From: Thiomonas sp. | GTDB lineage: Bacteria; Pseudomonadota; Gammaproteobacteria; Burkholderiales; Burkholderiaceae_C | DNA length: 32,102 nt | NCBI GenBank assembly: GCA_027451915.1 | Contig: DAIDHU010000505.1 | Coordinates: forward strand, 1 to 32,102 | Direction of reading: 5' to 3' | Part shown: positions 8,716-16,443 of the stretch, piece after piece | Layout: every line of letters begins with the position of its first letter | Numbering within the stretch: position 1 is the stretch's first letter | Position numbers and translations under genes: made by a program | The notes under the pieces: model-generated | What the model saw: the letters and a program-made list of their open reading frames with translations, nothing else | Databases searched by the model: none | Told to the model about the DNA's origin: nothing

Positions 8716-9129
8716 ATGCCGCAGCGTCGCGCAAACGCCCCCGGCGAGCGGGTCCACAGCTCGCAAGCCGTCGACGCGCATCTTCGCGCGCATTTGCCGC
8801 GCTGGTCGCGCGACGGCGACTGCATCCAGCGCCGCTATCGCACGGCGGGCTGGAAGGCCAGCGTGCTGGCCGTGGGCGCGGTGGCCCACCTGGCGGAAGC
8901 GGCCTGGCATCATCCGGAACTCATCGTGGGCTACGACCATGTGGTGGTGCGCCTGAGCACCCACAGCGCTGGCGGTGTGACCGACAAGGACTACGAACTC
9001 GCCGAGCGCATCGAGCAGCTTCTGACCTGGAATCCCGCGGGCCAGCCCGGCAGCGCGCTCGACGGCACCCCGGCCGACCCTCGCCACGCCTACCTGCCGG
9101 GCGACGACCCGCGGGCCGGCGCGACCTGA
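8716..9129 (+). CDS. 4a-hydroxytetrahydrobiopterin dehydratase (pterin-4a-carbinolamine dehydratase)
   Basis: A 137-residue protein of the PCD/DCoH family, which dehydrates 4a-hydroxytetrahydropterin formed by aromatic amino acid hydroxylases so the cofactor can be recycled. The family signature is clear: W64-H65-H66-P67, then YDHVVVRLSTHSAGGVTDKD, then the helix YELAERIEQLL. The two histidines are the catalytic pair. The protein is longer than typical 90-115-residue members because of a polar C-terminal tail of about 30 residues (NPAGQPGSALDGTPADPRH). The start at 8716 is supported by GGGAGGAGA just upstream; the frame is open further upstream without a better start. No phenylalanine hydroxylase gene is nearby, so its partner enzyme cannot be named from this window. 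It lies 64 bases before hflX and may be co-transcribed. Confidence 0.93.
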   Translation: MPQRRANAPGERVHSSQAVDAHLRAHLPRWSRDGDCIQRRYRTAGWKASVLAVGAVAHLAEAAWHHPELIVGYDHVVVRLSTHSAGGVTDKDYELAERIEQLLTWNPAGQPGSALDGTPADPRHAYLPGDDPRAGAT

Positions 9130-9193
9130 GTCCGCCCCCGGGGCACGGCTCTGCGCGTACGATGCAATGCTTTCCCCGCCACACCAGCATCCC

Positions 9194-10540
9194 ATGCCGC
9201 CAGAATCCCAGGACAGACCACTCGACGCCGTCGTCGCCTCGGTGCAATTGCCCGAGGTCAGCGACGGGGACTTCGAGTCCTCGCTGACCGAACTGCGCGA
9301 ACTGGCCAAGACCCTCGGCTACCGGGTGGTGCAGACCTTCACCCAGAAGCGCTCCAGCTTCGACACCACGGCCTACCTGGGCACGGGCAAGCGCGAGGAA
9401 GTTCGCGCCTACATCGAAAGCCAGGGTGGCAGCGGCCAGGACGAACGGTCGGGACATGCGACCACGCCCGAGCATGAGGGCATCCAGGTCCTGTTGATCG
9501 ACCACGAGATCTCGCCGTCCCAGGCACGCAACCTGGAAAAGGCCGTGGGATGCGAGGTGATGGATCGCACCATGGTGATCCTGGAGATCTTCCACCGCCA
9601 TGCGCGTTCGCGCGCCGCGCGCGCCCAGGTGGAGATCGCTCGCCTGGGCTACATGGCGCCGCGCCTGCGCGAAGCGGCCAAGCTGGCTGGCCCCCAGGGT
9701 CGCCAGCGCAGCGGCACCGGGGGCCGCGGGGCCGGCGAGTCGCACACCGAGCTGGACCGGCGCAAGATCCGCGATCGCATCGCCGAACTGCAGGCCGACA
9801 TCGAGGCCATGGGCACGGAGCGCCAGACCCAGCGCGCGCGCCGGCAGCAAGGCCAGGGCGTGGCCAGCGTGGCCCTGGTGGGCTACACGAACGCGGGCAA
9901 GTCCACGCTGATGCGCTCGCTCACCGGCAGCGAGGTGCTGGTGGCCAACAAGCTGTTCGCCACGCTGGACACCACCGTGCGCGTGCTGCATCCCGACAGC
10001 GTGCCGCGCGTGCTGGTCAGCGATACCGTGGGTTTCATCAAGAACCTTCCCCACGGCCTGGTGGAATCCTTCAAGTCCACGCTGGAGGAGGCGCTGGACG
10101 CTTCGCTGTTGTTGCACGTGATCGATGCCAGCGACCCCGGATTCGAGCGCCAGCGCCAGGTGACCGACGACGTGCTGGCCGAAATCGGCGCGCAGGACGT
10201 GCCGCGCATCCGGGTGTTCAACAAGATCGACCAGGTCGGCGATGCCCACAGGCGCCAGGAACTGGAGGCCGATCTGCGTTTGCGCTACCCCGGATGCATC
10301 GTGATGAGCGCTCGGCGCGCCGAGGACGTGGCTGCGTTGCGCTTGGTCATCCTGGACTTTTTCCGCAAGGACCTGGTCGAGTCCGAGCTGCGGGTGCCAT
10401 GGTCCGCGCAGCAGTTGCGTCGCGACATCTATGCGAACTGCGAGGTGCTGGCCGAGCAGTCCGACGAGGCGGGTGCGGTGTTCCGCGTGCGCGGCGAGGC
10501 CGCCACCATCGACGCGCTGCGCGAGCGCGCGGCCGGCTGA
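9194..10540 (+). CDS. hflX: GTPase HflX
   Basis: A 448-residue translational GTPase. HflX binds the 50S subunit and splits or rescues stalled ribosomes, especially after heat or antibiotic stress. The N-terminal HflX domain is seen in LAKTLGYRVVQTFTQKRS and LGTGKREEVRAY. A coiled linker (about residues 190-220) leads to the G domain with GYTNAGKS at 230-237 (P-loop), DTVGFIKNLP (switch II) and NKID (G4). The length fits the family. I chose the second in-frame ATG (9194, MPPESQD); an ATG at 9167 is also possible and neither has a good ribosome binding site. Unlike the E. coli arrangement, hfq is not adjacent; the upstream neighbour is the pterin dehydratase gene. It converges with the glycosyltransferase gene. 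Confidence 0.95.
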   Translation: MPPESQDRPLDAVVASVQLPEVSDGDFESSLTELRELAKTLGYRVVQTFTQKRSSFDTTAYLGTGKREEVRAYIESQGGSGQDERSGHATTPEHEGIQVLLIDHEISPSQARNLEKAVGCEVMDRTMVILEIFHRHARSRAARAQVEIARLGYMAPRLREAAKLAGPQGRQRSGTGGRGAGESHTELDRRKIRDRIAELQADIEAMGTERQTQRARRQQGQGVASVALVGYTNAGKSTLMRSLTGSEVLVANKLFATLDTTVRVLHPDSVPRVLVSDTVGFIKNLPHGLVESFKSTLEEALDASLLLHVIDASDPGFERQRQVTDDVLAEIGAQDVPRIRVFNKIDQVGDAHRRQELEADLRLRYPGCIVMSARRAEDVAALRLVILDFFRKDLVESELRVPWSAQQLRRDIYANCEVLAEQSDEAGAVFRVRGEAATIDALRERAAG

Positions 10541-10541
10541 A

Positions 10542-10558
10542 CCGGGCCGCCCGCCCGG
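10542..10558. terminator. Hairpin between convergent hflX and glycosyltransferase genes
   Basis: CCGGGC (10542-10547) pairs with GCCCGG (10553-10558) across a five-base loop, in the 27-base gap between two converging stop codons. There is no T-run on either strand, so it is at best a weak two-way terminator. Confidence 0.35.
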
Positions 10559-10567
10559 GCAGCCCGT

Positions 10568-11380
10568 TCAGAGCCGCGCGCGCAGCGCCTCGACATGCGC
10601 GGCGAATGCCGCTTCGTCCAGCGTGCGCCGCTGCACCGCGGCCTGATGGTTGGCCGCGCCCAGCGGGCCCTCGGCCCAGTGCTGACGCGAGGCCGAGTCA
10701 TGGTGCAGGTGGAACAGGCGCGTACCCGCCACCGACCACCAGCGCACCCCCAGGCGCACGGCACGCCCCAGCAACTCGTCATCCTCCCCGCCCCACCCCT
10801 GGAAGGACGGGTCGAAGCCCCCGACGCGCAGGAAGGTCTCCCTGCGCATCAGGGTGATGCCCCCGGCGGCGCTCGCATACAGCATGTCCATGTCGGGCGC
10901 GAGGGGGTCCTGGACCCCGGCATAGGGCTGCAGGCAGGCGAAGTCCGCGGATTCGGCCAGGCGCTGGCGCAAGGCGCCGCCGACGTTCACCACCTGCTGG
11001 TACGGCGCCCACGCATCGGAGCGCTGCTCGTCCAGCAGATCGTCCACGCACAGCTTGAATACCTGCGGGTTGGCCACGACATCCGCATCGTGCAGGCACA
11101 GCACCGGCCCGCGGGCGGCGCGCACCCCGACATTGCTCGTGGCGCCTCGGGAAAAGCGCTGGGTATCGCACAGGAAAATGTGGCGCACCTTCGGATCGGC
11201 GAGCTCGGTCCACGCGAATACCGGGGCCCGGTCCGCCTCCACCAGCCACACCGTGTAGTCGCGATAGGTGCGGTCGAGATGACGCAGCACGGTGCGCAGG
11301 TTGCCGAGCCGCTCGGCGCTGGCGCCTCGGAAACTGATGATGATCTCGAGACCCCGAAGGTCGATGCGCGCCGTGCTCAT
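10568..11380 (-). CDS. Glycosyltransferase, family 2 / galactosyltransferase-like
   Basis: A 270-residue GT-A-fold glycosyltransferase likely to transfer a sugar from a nucleotide donor onto a surface or extracellular polysaccharide. The N-terminal part reads LEIIISFRGASAERLGNLRTV; a DxD metal site appears in LCLHDADVV. The C-terminal part has the GT7-like signature FLRVGGFDPSF, then GWGGEDDELLGRA, as found in polymerising galactosyl- and N-acetylgalactosaminyltransferases. The C-terminus includes FHLHHDSA, a frequent motif in that subfamily. The start at 11380 has AGGAGG about 6 bases upstream, better than the ATG five codons earlier. No other capsule or lipopolysaccharide genes are near, so donor and acceptor are unknown. 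No membrane segments are seen. Confidence 0.88.
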   Translation of the reverse strand: MSTARIDLRGLEIIISFRGASAERLGNLRTVLRHLDRTYRDYTVWLVEADRAPVFAWTELADPKVRHIFLCDTQRFSRGATSNVGVRAARGPVLCLHDADVVANPQVFKLCVDDLLDEQRSDAWAPYQQVVNVGGALRQRLAESADFACLQPYAGVQDPLAPDMDMLYASAAGGITLMRRETFLRVGGFDPSFQGWGGEDDELLGRAVRLGVRWWSVAGTRLFHLHHDSASRQHWAEGPLGAANHQAAVQRRTLDEAAFAAHVEALRARL

Positions 11381-11853
11381 GGCGCCTCCTGGCAAGGGCT
11401 CACGGACGCCCGCACAGGCTCCGGGGCGCAGCCCTGATGGCCGCGGGCCGGATGCCGCGGCCCTGCTGCCCGATTCAGGCCGCGCTCACGGCTGGCTGCT
11501 CGATGGATCACGACGATTCCCGGGCCTCGCGGGTCCAGGCCGGCCTGGCTCATTCCCGGCCCCCGTGGTCTGCCCGGCGCGCGAAGCGCGGCCTGCGCAG
11601 GCCGGCTTCCGGCCCGCGGCGAGGATCTTGCATGATCATGGTCCAGCTCCGTCGATTCCGCGCGCCGCGCACCGCCCTGGCGACGCCGCGCGCCAGCAAG
11701 CCGCCACATGACGCCGCCTGGCGTCACTCCGCCCCGCCTCGGACCCGCGGGTCTCATCGAGGGGTTGCGATCCAGCCTACCTGGGTCCGGGCGCTGCGCA
11801 AACCGCGCCGAAGCCGGTGCGCATCGCGGGGCGCGCCGTCTCGCGTACAGGCT
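11381..11853. other. Non-coding region between glycosyltransferase and mutarotase genes
   Basis: These 473 bases contain long open frames only because of high GC; none has a ribosome binding site or resembles a family I know. One perfect hairpin is present: TGACGCC (11709-11715) with GGCGTCA (11720-11726), loop GCCT, about 130 bases past the mutarotase stop. It lacks a T-run. The glycosyltransferase promoter must lie here but I could not place it. Confidence 0.5.
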
Positions 11854-12747
11854 TCAGGCGCCGGGAAACTCCAGCACCTGGTAGTGCGCCCCCAGCACAT
11901 GCTCGGCGCCGGGCGGCAGGGTGAGTCCGTCGCGTTCGACGTTTCCCGCCTCCACGCACAGCATGCGATCCCAGCTGGCCTCGCGCATGTCGGAGAGGGC
12001 CGCCGCGCCCTCGCGCCAGGGATTCCACACCACGGTACTGCGGGAGCCCTCCTTGCTCACGCGGATGCGCCGTCGCAACGCGGGGTCGTCCACGACACAG
12101 GCCGATTCGGTACCCACGAACATGCGGTCGATGGGACCATCGAAGGCCAGGGCTCCACGCTGCACCGAGTTGCGCATGGCGTCGAGCTTGTCCACGCAGG
12201 TGGCCCCGTCCAGCCCCGTCAGGCGCAGCCGGCGCACGTCGCCCACGCGCAGGTAGGCATGCAAGGCCTGGGTCATGCGCAGCGGGTGGGGTCCGCGGTT
12301 GCGCGTGTGCAGGCGCAGGCGCAGCGAATCGCCGACCTCCACCCCCAGCTCCAGCTCGGCGTGCCGCTCCGCCTCGCCAGCGTCCTGTGGTGCGACCAGG
12401 CGCAGTGTCAGGGCGATGGCGTCGCCAAGGCGCCGCGCCTCCTGCAGGATCCAGGGGCTGATGCGCGCGTAACCATGCGCGGGCGCGCCGGTCTGCTCCG
12501 GGTGCGGGCCGAACCAGGGCCAGCAGATGGGAATGCCTCCGCGCAACGCATGTCCCCGGCGATGGATCGCCGACTCCGACACCCACAGCAGCGGCTCGGG
12601 GCTCGAGGCACTGCGGTATTCCAGCAGCTGCGCGCCCTGCAGGCACAACACCGCGCTGCCCGCCGCGGCACGCACGTGCACGTAATCGAGATCCCCGGCT
12701 CCGCGCCGCGTATGGACCCCCTCGACGATCGGCGATTCGCTATGCAT
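11854..12747 (-). CDS. D-hexose-6-phosphate mutarotase (aldose 1-epimerase family)
   Basis: A 297-residue cytoplasmic enzyme of the YeaD-like branch of the aldose 1-epimerases, which interconverts alpha and beta anomers of hexose 6-phosphates such as glucose 6-phosphate. The beta-sandwich signature is plain: LQGAQLLEY, then LRGGIPICWPWFG, then APAHGYAR, with the histidine that acts as a general acid. HAYLRVGDVRRLRLTGL and the closing CVEAGN, carrying the glutamate base, follow. The length fits the family. The start at 12747 has GAGGG upstream. It is transcribed divergently from ubiU, with 187 bases between the start codons; nothing suggests a functional link to ubiquinone synthesis. Confidence 0.92.
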   Translation of the reverse strand: MHSESPIVEGVHTRRGAGDLDYVHVRAAAGSAVLCLQGAQLLEYRSASSPEPLLWVSESAIHRRGHALRGGIPICWPWFGPHPEQTGAPAHGYARISPWILQEARRLGDAIALTLRLVAPQDAGEAERHAELELGVEVGDSLRLRLHTRNRGPHPLRMTQALHAYLRVGDVRRLRLTGLDGATCVDKLDAMRNSVQRGALAFDGPIDRMFVGTESACVVDDPALRRRIRVSKEGSRSTVVWNPWREGAAALSDMREASWDRMLCVEAGNVERDGLTLPPGAEHVLGAHYQVLEFPGA

Positions 12748-12826
12748 GCCCGGCCCTCGACGAACGGAAACGCCGATTCTCGCAGCACCGCCCTGGCGGC
12801 GCTTGGCGCGCCCCGACTGGGCATCG

Positions 12827-12870
12827 CTTGACCCCGGTCAAGACCTGTGCCGAGGATCCCGGCTGACAAT
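12827..12870 (+). promoter_or_regulatory. FNR-type dyad and GACAAT -10 element upstream of ubiU
   Basis: CTTGACC (12827-12833) and GGTCAAG (12836-12842) form a perfect 7-bp dyad matching the FNR/Anr/DNR consensus TTGAC-N4-GTCAA. GACAAT at 12865-12870 lies 33 bp away centre to centre, the spacing of a class II FNR-activated promoter. No good -35 hexamer exists 17 bp upstream of the -10, as expected where an activator replaces it. Transcription would start near 12877 and read into ubiU. Control by low oxygen is inferred but agrees with the function of UbiUVT. Confidence 0.75.
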
Positions 12871-12934
12871 TCCCGCATGGTCGGGCGCGAGACCGTGCAT
12901 GGCTGTTGCCCGCCGCCCACCGATACCCTGTCCG

Positions 12935-13999
12935 ATGCCTGATTCTTCGTCTGACTTCGCCGGCGCGCCTTCCTCGCCGGCCTCCGATGCGGTCGCGCCG
13001 AAGGCGCCCGAGCTGGTCTGCCCGGCCGGCTCGCTGCGCGCCTTGCAACTCGCGGTGGACGCCGGCGCCGACGCCGTGTACCTGGGACTGCGCGATGCCA
13101 CCAACGCGCGCAATTTCGCCGGGCTGAATTTCGACGACAGCCAGGTCCGCGCCGGCGTGGACCACGCGCACGCGCGGGGCGTCAAAGTGCTCATGGCCCT
13201 GAACACCTTCGCCGACGCGGGCGACACGGGCCCCTGGCTGCGCGCCGTGGATCGCGCCGCCGAACTGGGTGCCGACGCGCTGATCGTGGCCGACACCGCG
13301 GTGCTGGCCCATGCCCGCCGGCATCACCCCGGCATGCGGCTGCATCTGTCGGTGCAGGCCTCGGCGACCAGCCACGCCGCCATCGAGTTCTACCGTCGGC
13401 ACTACGGCATCCAGCGCGCCGTGCTGCCGCGGGTGCTGACCCTGTCCCAGGTGGCGCATGTGATCCGCAACACCTCGGTGGACATCGAGGTGTTCGGTTT
13501 CGGCAGCCTGTGCGTGATGGTCGAGGGTCGCTGCCTGTTGTCGTCCTACGCCACGGGCTGTTCGCCGAACAATGCCGGAGTGTGCTCGCCGCCGGCAGCG
13601 GTGCGCTGGACCGAGCGCGACGGCACGGTGGACGCACGGCTCAACGACGTGCTGATCGATCGCTACGCGCCCTCGGAGCCGCGGGGCTATCCGACCTTGT
13701 GCAAGGGCCGCTTCCTGGTCGAGGGCCGGCGCGACTACGCGCTGGAGGAGCCCACCAGTCTGAACACCCTGGACATTCTTCCCCAACTGATCGAGGCCGG
13801 CGTGAAGGCCATCAAGATCGAGGGACGACAGCGCAGCCCCGCCTATGTCGCCGAGGTCACGCGGGTCTGGCGCGCCGCCATCGACCTGGCCGCATCGCGG
13901 GAGCGCTATGCGCCCCACGCGGACTGGACGGCCCGGCTGTCGCGCTGGGCCGAGGGCCAGCAGCACACGCTGGGGGCCTACGACAGGCCCTGGCGCTGA
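12935..13999 (+). CDS. ubiU: Ubiquinone biosynthesis protein UbiU (U32 peptidase family)
   Basis: A 354-residue protein of the U32 family. UbiU forms a heterodimer with UbiV; together they carry 4Fe-4S clusters and perform O2-independent ring hydroxylation in ubiquinone synthesis. Four cysteines, C193, C200, C217 and C256, have exactly the spacing of the cluster ligands known in E. coli UbiU (offsets 7, 24 and 63), in EGRCLLSSYATGCSP, GVCSPP and TLCKGR. Other hallmarks are ELVCPAGSLRALQLAVDAGA near the start, KIEGRQRSPAYV, and the ending TLGAYDRPW. The start at 12935 is chosen; an in-frame ATG at 12899 is equally possible and both lack a clear ribosome binding site. The proline/serine-rich first 25 residues are extra to E. 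coli UbiU. It is the first gene of ubiUVT-thiM. Confidence 0.96.
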   Translation: MPDSSSDFAGAPSSPASDAVAPKAPELVCPAGSLRALQLAVDAGADAVYLGLRDATNARNFAGLNFDDSQVRAGVDHAHARGVKVLMALNTFADAGDTGPWLRAVDRAAELGADALIVADTAVLAHARRHHPGMRLHLSVQASATSHAAIEFYRRHYGIQRAVLPRVLTLSQVAHVIRNTSVDIEVFGFGSLCVMVEGRCLLSSYATGCSPNNAGVCSPPAAVRWTERDGTVDARLNDVLIDRYAPSEPRGYPTLCKGRFLVEGRRDYALEEPTSLNTLDILPQLIEAGVKAIKIEGRQRSPAYVAEVTRVWRAAIDLAASRERYAPHADWTARLSRWAEGQQHTLGAYDRPWR

Positions 14000-14033
14000 T
14001 GGTCCGGCGAGAACCCCACACACCTTGACATCC

Positions 14034-14999
14034 ATGCTCATCGATTCCGGCGCGCAGGCGCGCCGCGCCGAATTCAGCATCGGCGCGCTTTCGTATTGGT
14101 GGCCTCGCGCCGCCACACTGGCCTTCTACGCCGAGGTCGCCGACAGCAGCGCCAGCTGCGTGTTGCTGGGCGAGACCGTGTGCTCGCGCCGCACCGAGAT
14201 GAAGCCGGGCGACTGGCTGGCGCTCGCGCGCGAACTGCGCCAGGCCGGCAAGGAGGTGGTGCTGGCCACGCTGCCCCTGCTGAGCAGCGAGGCGGAATGG
14301 CGCGCGGTGCGCGACCTGGCGGGGCAGGAGGAGTTCATGGTCGAGGCTGGCGATGCTTCGGCGCTGCACGCGCTGGAGCAGGCCGCGCAGCAGCGCGGCG
14401 GCGCCTGCCGCTTCGTGCTCGGCCCGCACCTGAACGTCTACAACACGCAGGCGCTGCGCGAGCACGCCGCGCTGGGCGCCGTGCGCTGGGTGGCTCCGGT
14501 CGAACTCGCGGCCGAGGCCATCGGAAACGTGAATCCTCCGCGGGCGCGGGTGGTCGGTCCGCATGGAGAGATCGCCACCGAGGCCTGGGGATTCGGACGA
14601 CTCCCGCTGGCGATGTCGGCACGCTGCTTTACCGCGCGACACCACCGCCTGCGCAAGGACGCCTGTGATTTCCGCTGCCGCGACGACTCCGACGGCCTGC
14701 GCCTGGACAGCGGCGAGGGCCAGGCCTTCCTGTGCATCAACGGCACCCAGATCCAGTCCGCCGGCCTGCATGCCGTGCTGGGCGAATGGCCCGCGCTGCG
14801 CGCGGCCGGGGTCGGGCGCCTGCGCCTTTCGCCTTGCAGCCGCGGCTTCGCCGAGGTGCTGCGGACCTTCGATGCCGTGTGCAACGATGGCGCCGACCCG
14901 GCGGATGCGCTGGAACACCTGCGTGCCATGGACCTGCCGGGTCCCTTGGTGGACGGCTATGCCCGCGGCGCGCCGGGCATGTCGGCGGCACGCGCATGA
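14034..14999 (+). CDS. ubiV: Ubiquinone biosynthesis protein UbiV
   Basis: A 321-residue U32-family protein, the partner of UbiU in anaerobic ubiquinone hydroxylation. The presumed 4Fe-4S ligands are C50 (LGETVCSRR), C198 (SARCFTAR), C211 and C215 (DACDFRC); the 13 and 4 residue spacings of the last three match E. coli UbiV. FSIGALSYWWPRAATLAFY near the N-terminus and FGRLPLAMSARCF in the middle are family-typical. The start ATG at 14034 lies 34 bases after the ubiU stop and has no strong ribosome binding site. The C-terminal tail (YARGAPGMSAARA) is unconserved. Together with ubiU and ubiT it forms the standard O2-independent trio. Confidence 0.95.
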   Translation: MLIDSGAQARRAEFSIGALSYWWPRAATLAFYAEVADSSASCVLLGETVCSRRTEMKPGDWLALARELRQAGKEVVLATLPLLSSEAEWRAVRDLAGQEEFMVEAGDASALHALEQAAQQRGGACRFVLGPHLNVYNTQALREHAALGAVRWVAPVELAAEAIGNVNPPRARVVGPHGEIATEAWGFGRLPLAMSARCFTARHHRLRKDACDFRCRDDSDGLRLDSGEGQAFLCINGTQIQSAGLHAVLGEWPALRAAGVGRLRLSPCSRGFAEVLRTFDAVCNDGADPADALEHLRAMDLPGPLVDGYARGAPGMSAARA

Positions 15000-15018
15000 A
15001 CCCCTGGGAAGCGACACC

Positions 15019-15513
15019 ATGACCAGCAGAACCTGGCCTGACCCAGCCCCGGCGCAAGGCGCGCACGGCTGGCTGGACACCGTGGTCCTGGGCTGCGCGC
15101 GGCTTGCGCGCGGCGCCCCGCCCGGCCTGCGTGGCCTGGTGCGCGCGCTGCCGGTGCGGCCTCCGTCCTTCGCCCTCGCCCGCGTGCTCGACCGCTGGCT
15201 GCTGCCACGCCTGGACGCGGCGACCCGGCAGGCGCTGCGCGGCCCGACGGTCGAATTGGAGCTGCAGGACCTGGGGATCCGGGCCAGGCTGCGCCTGGGC
15301 GCGCGGGGCTTCGAGCCCGGCGACCAGTTGCCGGCCGTGACCATTCGCGGCGCGGCCGAGGCGCTGTGGCGCCTGGTGCGCGGCTGGGACGATGCCGACC
15401 GGTTGTTCTTCGAGCGCGAGCTGGTCATGGAAGGCGACACCGAGTTCGGCCTGCTGCTGAAGAACACGCTCGATGCCCTCGGCCCCCTGGGCGACGCAAG
15501 GCCGCGGCCATGA
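15019..15513 (+). CDS. ubiT: Anaerobic ubiquinone biosynthesis accessory factor UbiT (SCP2 domain)
   Basis: A 164-residue protein with an SCP2-like lipid-binding fold. UbiT is the anaerobic counterpart of UbiJ: it binds polyprenyl ubiquinone intermediates and presents them to the enzymes. The C-terminal half is diagnostic: [16 protein letters not shown], then [16 protein letters not shown], then [14 protein letters not shown]. The N-terminus (about 30 residues) is variable. The start at 15019 lies 19 bases after the ubiV stop with GGGAAG upstream. Its stop overlaps the thiM start in an ATGA, so the two are translationally coupled. Confidence 0.92.
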   Translation: MTSRTWPDPAPAQGAHGWLDTVVLGCARLARGAPPGLRGLVRALPVRPPSFALARVLDRWLLPRLDAATRQALRGPTVELELQDLGIRARLRLGARGFEPGDQLPAVTIRGAAEALWRLVRGWDDADRLFFERELVMEGDTEFGLLLKNTLDALGPLGDARPRP

Positions 15514-16394
15514 AGGGCACGACCAGCCTGTGCGCCGCGGACCTGTGGCAGGACCTGTGCGCGGTACGCGAAACCCAGCCCCTGGTGCACAACGTGACCA
15601 ATCTGGTGGTCATGCAGTTCAGCGCCAACATGCTGCTGGCCCTGGGCGCATCGCCCGTCATGGCCCATGCCGAGGAGGAGGTCGAGGACATGGCGGCGCT
15701 GGCGGGTGCGCTGGTGCTGAACATCGGCACGCTGTCCGCCCCCTGGCTGCGCGCGATGCACCTGGCGGCGCGCAGCGCGCGCGCGCACGGCAAGCCGGTG
15801 GTGCTGGATCCGGTGGGCGCCGGGGCCACCCGCTACCGGGATCGCGCGCTGCGCGAACTCCTCGACGACGGCTTCCCGGATGTGGTGCGCGGCAACGCCT
15901 CGGAGATCATGAGCGTGGCAGGGCTGACGCCGGGCACGCGCGGGGTCGACAGCCTGGCGGGCGCGGACGAGGCCGTGCCGGCCGCCCGCCGCCTGGCCGC
16001 GCGCACGGGGGGCGTGGTGTGCATTTCCGGGGCAAGTGACCATGTCGTGGATGCCCAGGGTCGCCATGCGGTGCTGTCCAACGGTCATCCCTGGATGACC
16101 CGGGTGACCGGCGTGGGATGTTCGGCCAGTGCGCTGGTGGCTGCGCTGGCCGCCGTGCAGCCGGACCGCTGGCGCGCCACCGTGGCCGCCATGGCCTACC
16201 TGGGCGTCGCGGGGCAATGGGCGGCCGAGCGCGTTCTCGCCCAAGACGCCGCAAGCGGCCCCGGCTCGAGTCTCGCAGGCAGGGCGGGCCCTCCGTCGGG
16301 CCTGGGCGGCTTTCAGGTCGCCCTGCTCGACGCCGTGCACCAGCTGGACGCGCGAACCTTCGAGCAAGGCCTGCGCCTGAGCCTGCCCGCATGA
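15510..16394 (+). CDS. thiM: Hydroxyethylthiazole kinase
   Basis: A 294-residue kinase that phosphorylates 4-methyl-5-(2-hydroxyethyl)thiazole, a salvage step feeding thiamine phosphate synthesis. The family signatures are [18 protein letters not shown] at the N-terminus, [29 protein letters not shown] and [12 protein letters not shown], where C204 occupies the family's catalytic position. The length fits. The ATG overlaps the ubiT stop by four bases (ATGA), so it is expressed from the ubi operon. No other thiamine gene and no TPP riboswitch are visible, which is unusual for thiM. A stem-loop follows the stop. Confidence 0.94.
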   Translation: MKGTTSLCAADLWQDLCAVRETQPLVHNVTNLVVMQFSANMLLALGASPVMAHAEEEVEDMAALAGALVLNIGTLSAPWLRAMHLAARSARAHGKPVVLDPVGAGATRYRDRALRELLDDGFPDVVRGNASEIMSVAGLTPGTRGVDSLAGADEAVPAARRLAARTGGVVCISGASDHVVDAQGRHAVLSNGHPWMTRVTGVGCSASALVAALAAVQPDRWRATVAAMAYLGVAGQWAAERVLAQDAASGPGSSLAGRAGPPSGLGGFQVALLDAVHQLDARTFEQGLRLSLPA

Positions 16395-16396
16395 GC

Positions 16397-16416
16397 CCCG
16401 GCGCCTGCGCGCCGGG
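16397..16416. terminator. GC-rich stem-loop after thiM
   Basis: CCCGGCGC (16397-16404) pairs perfectly with GCGCCGGG (16409-16416), loop CTGC, two bases after the thiM stop and 28 bases before the converging LysR stop. No T-run follows on either strand, so it may act as a mRNA 3' end or a weak two-way terminator. Confidence 0.5.
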
Positions 16417-16443
16417 CCGCGACGCGCGGCGCCCTCGCCGGCC

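Noticed and set aside
11437-12831. 464-codon open frame on the plus strand
   Set aside because: It overlaps the mutarotase gene in antisense and shows no protein family features; the part over the non-coding gap has none either.
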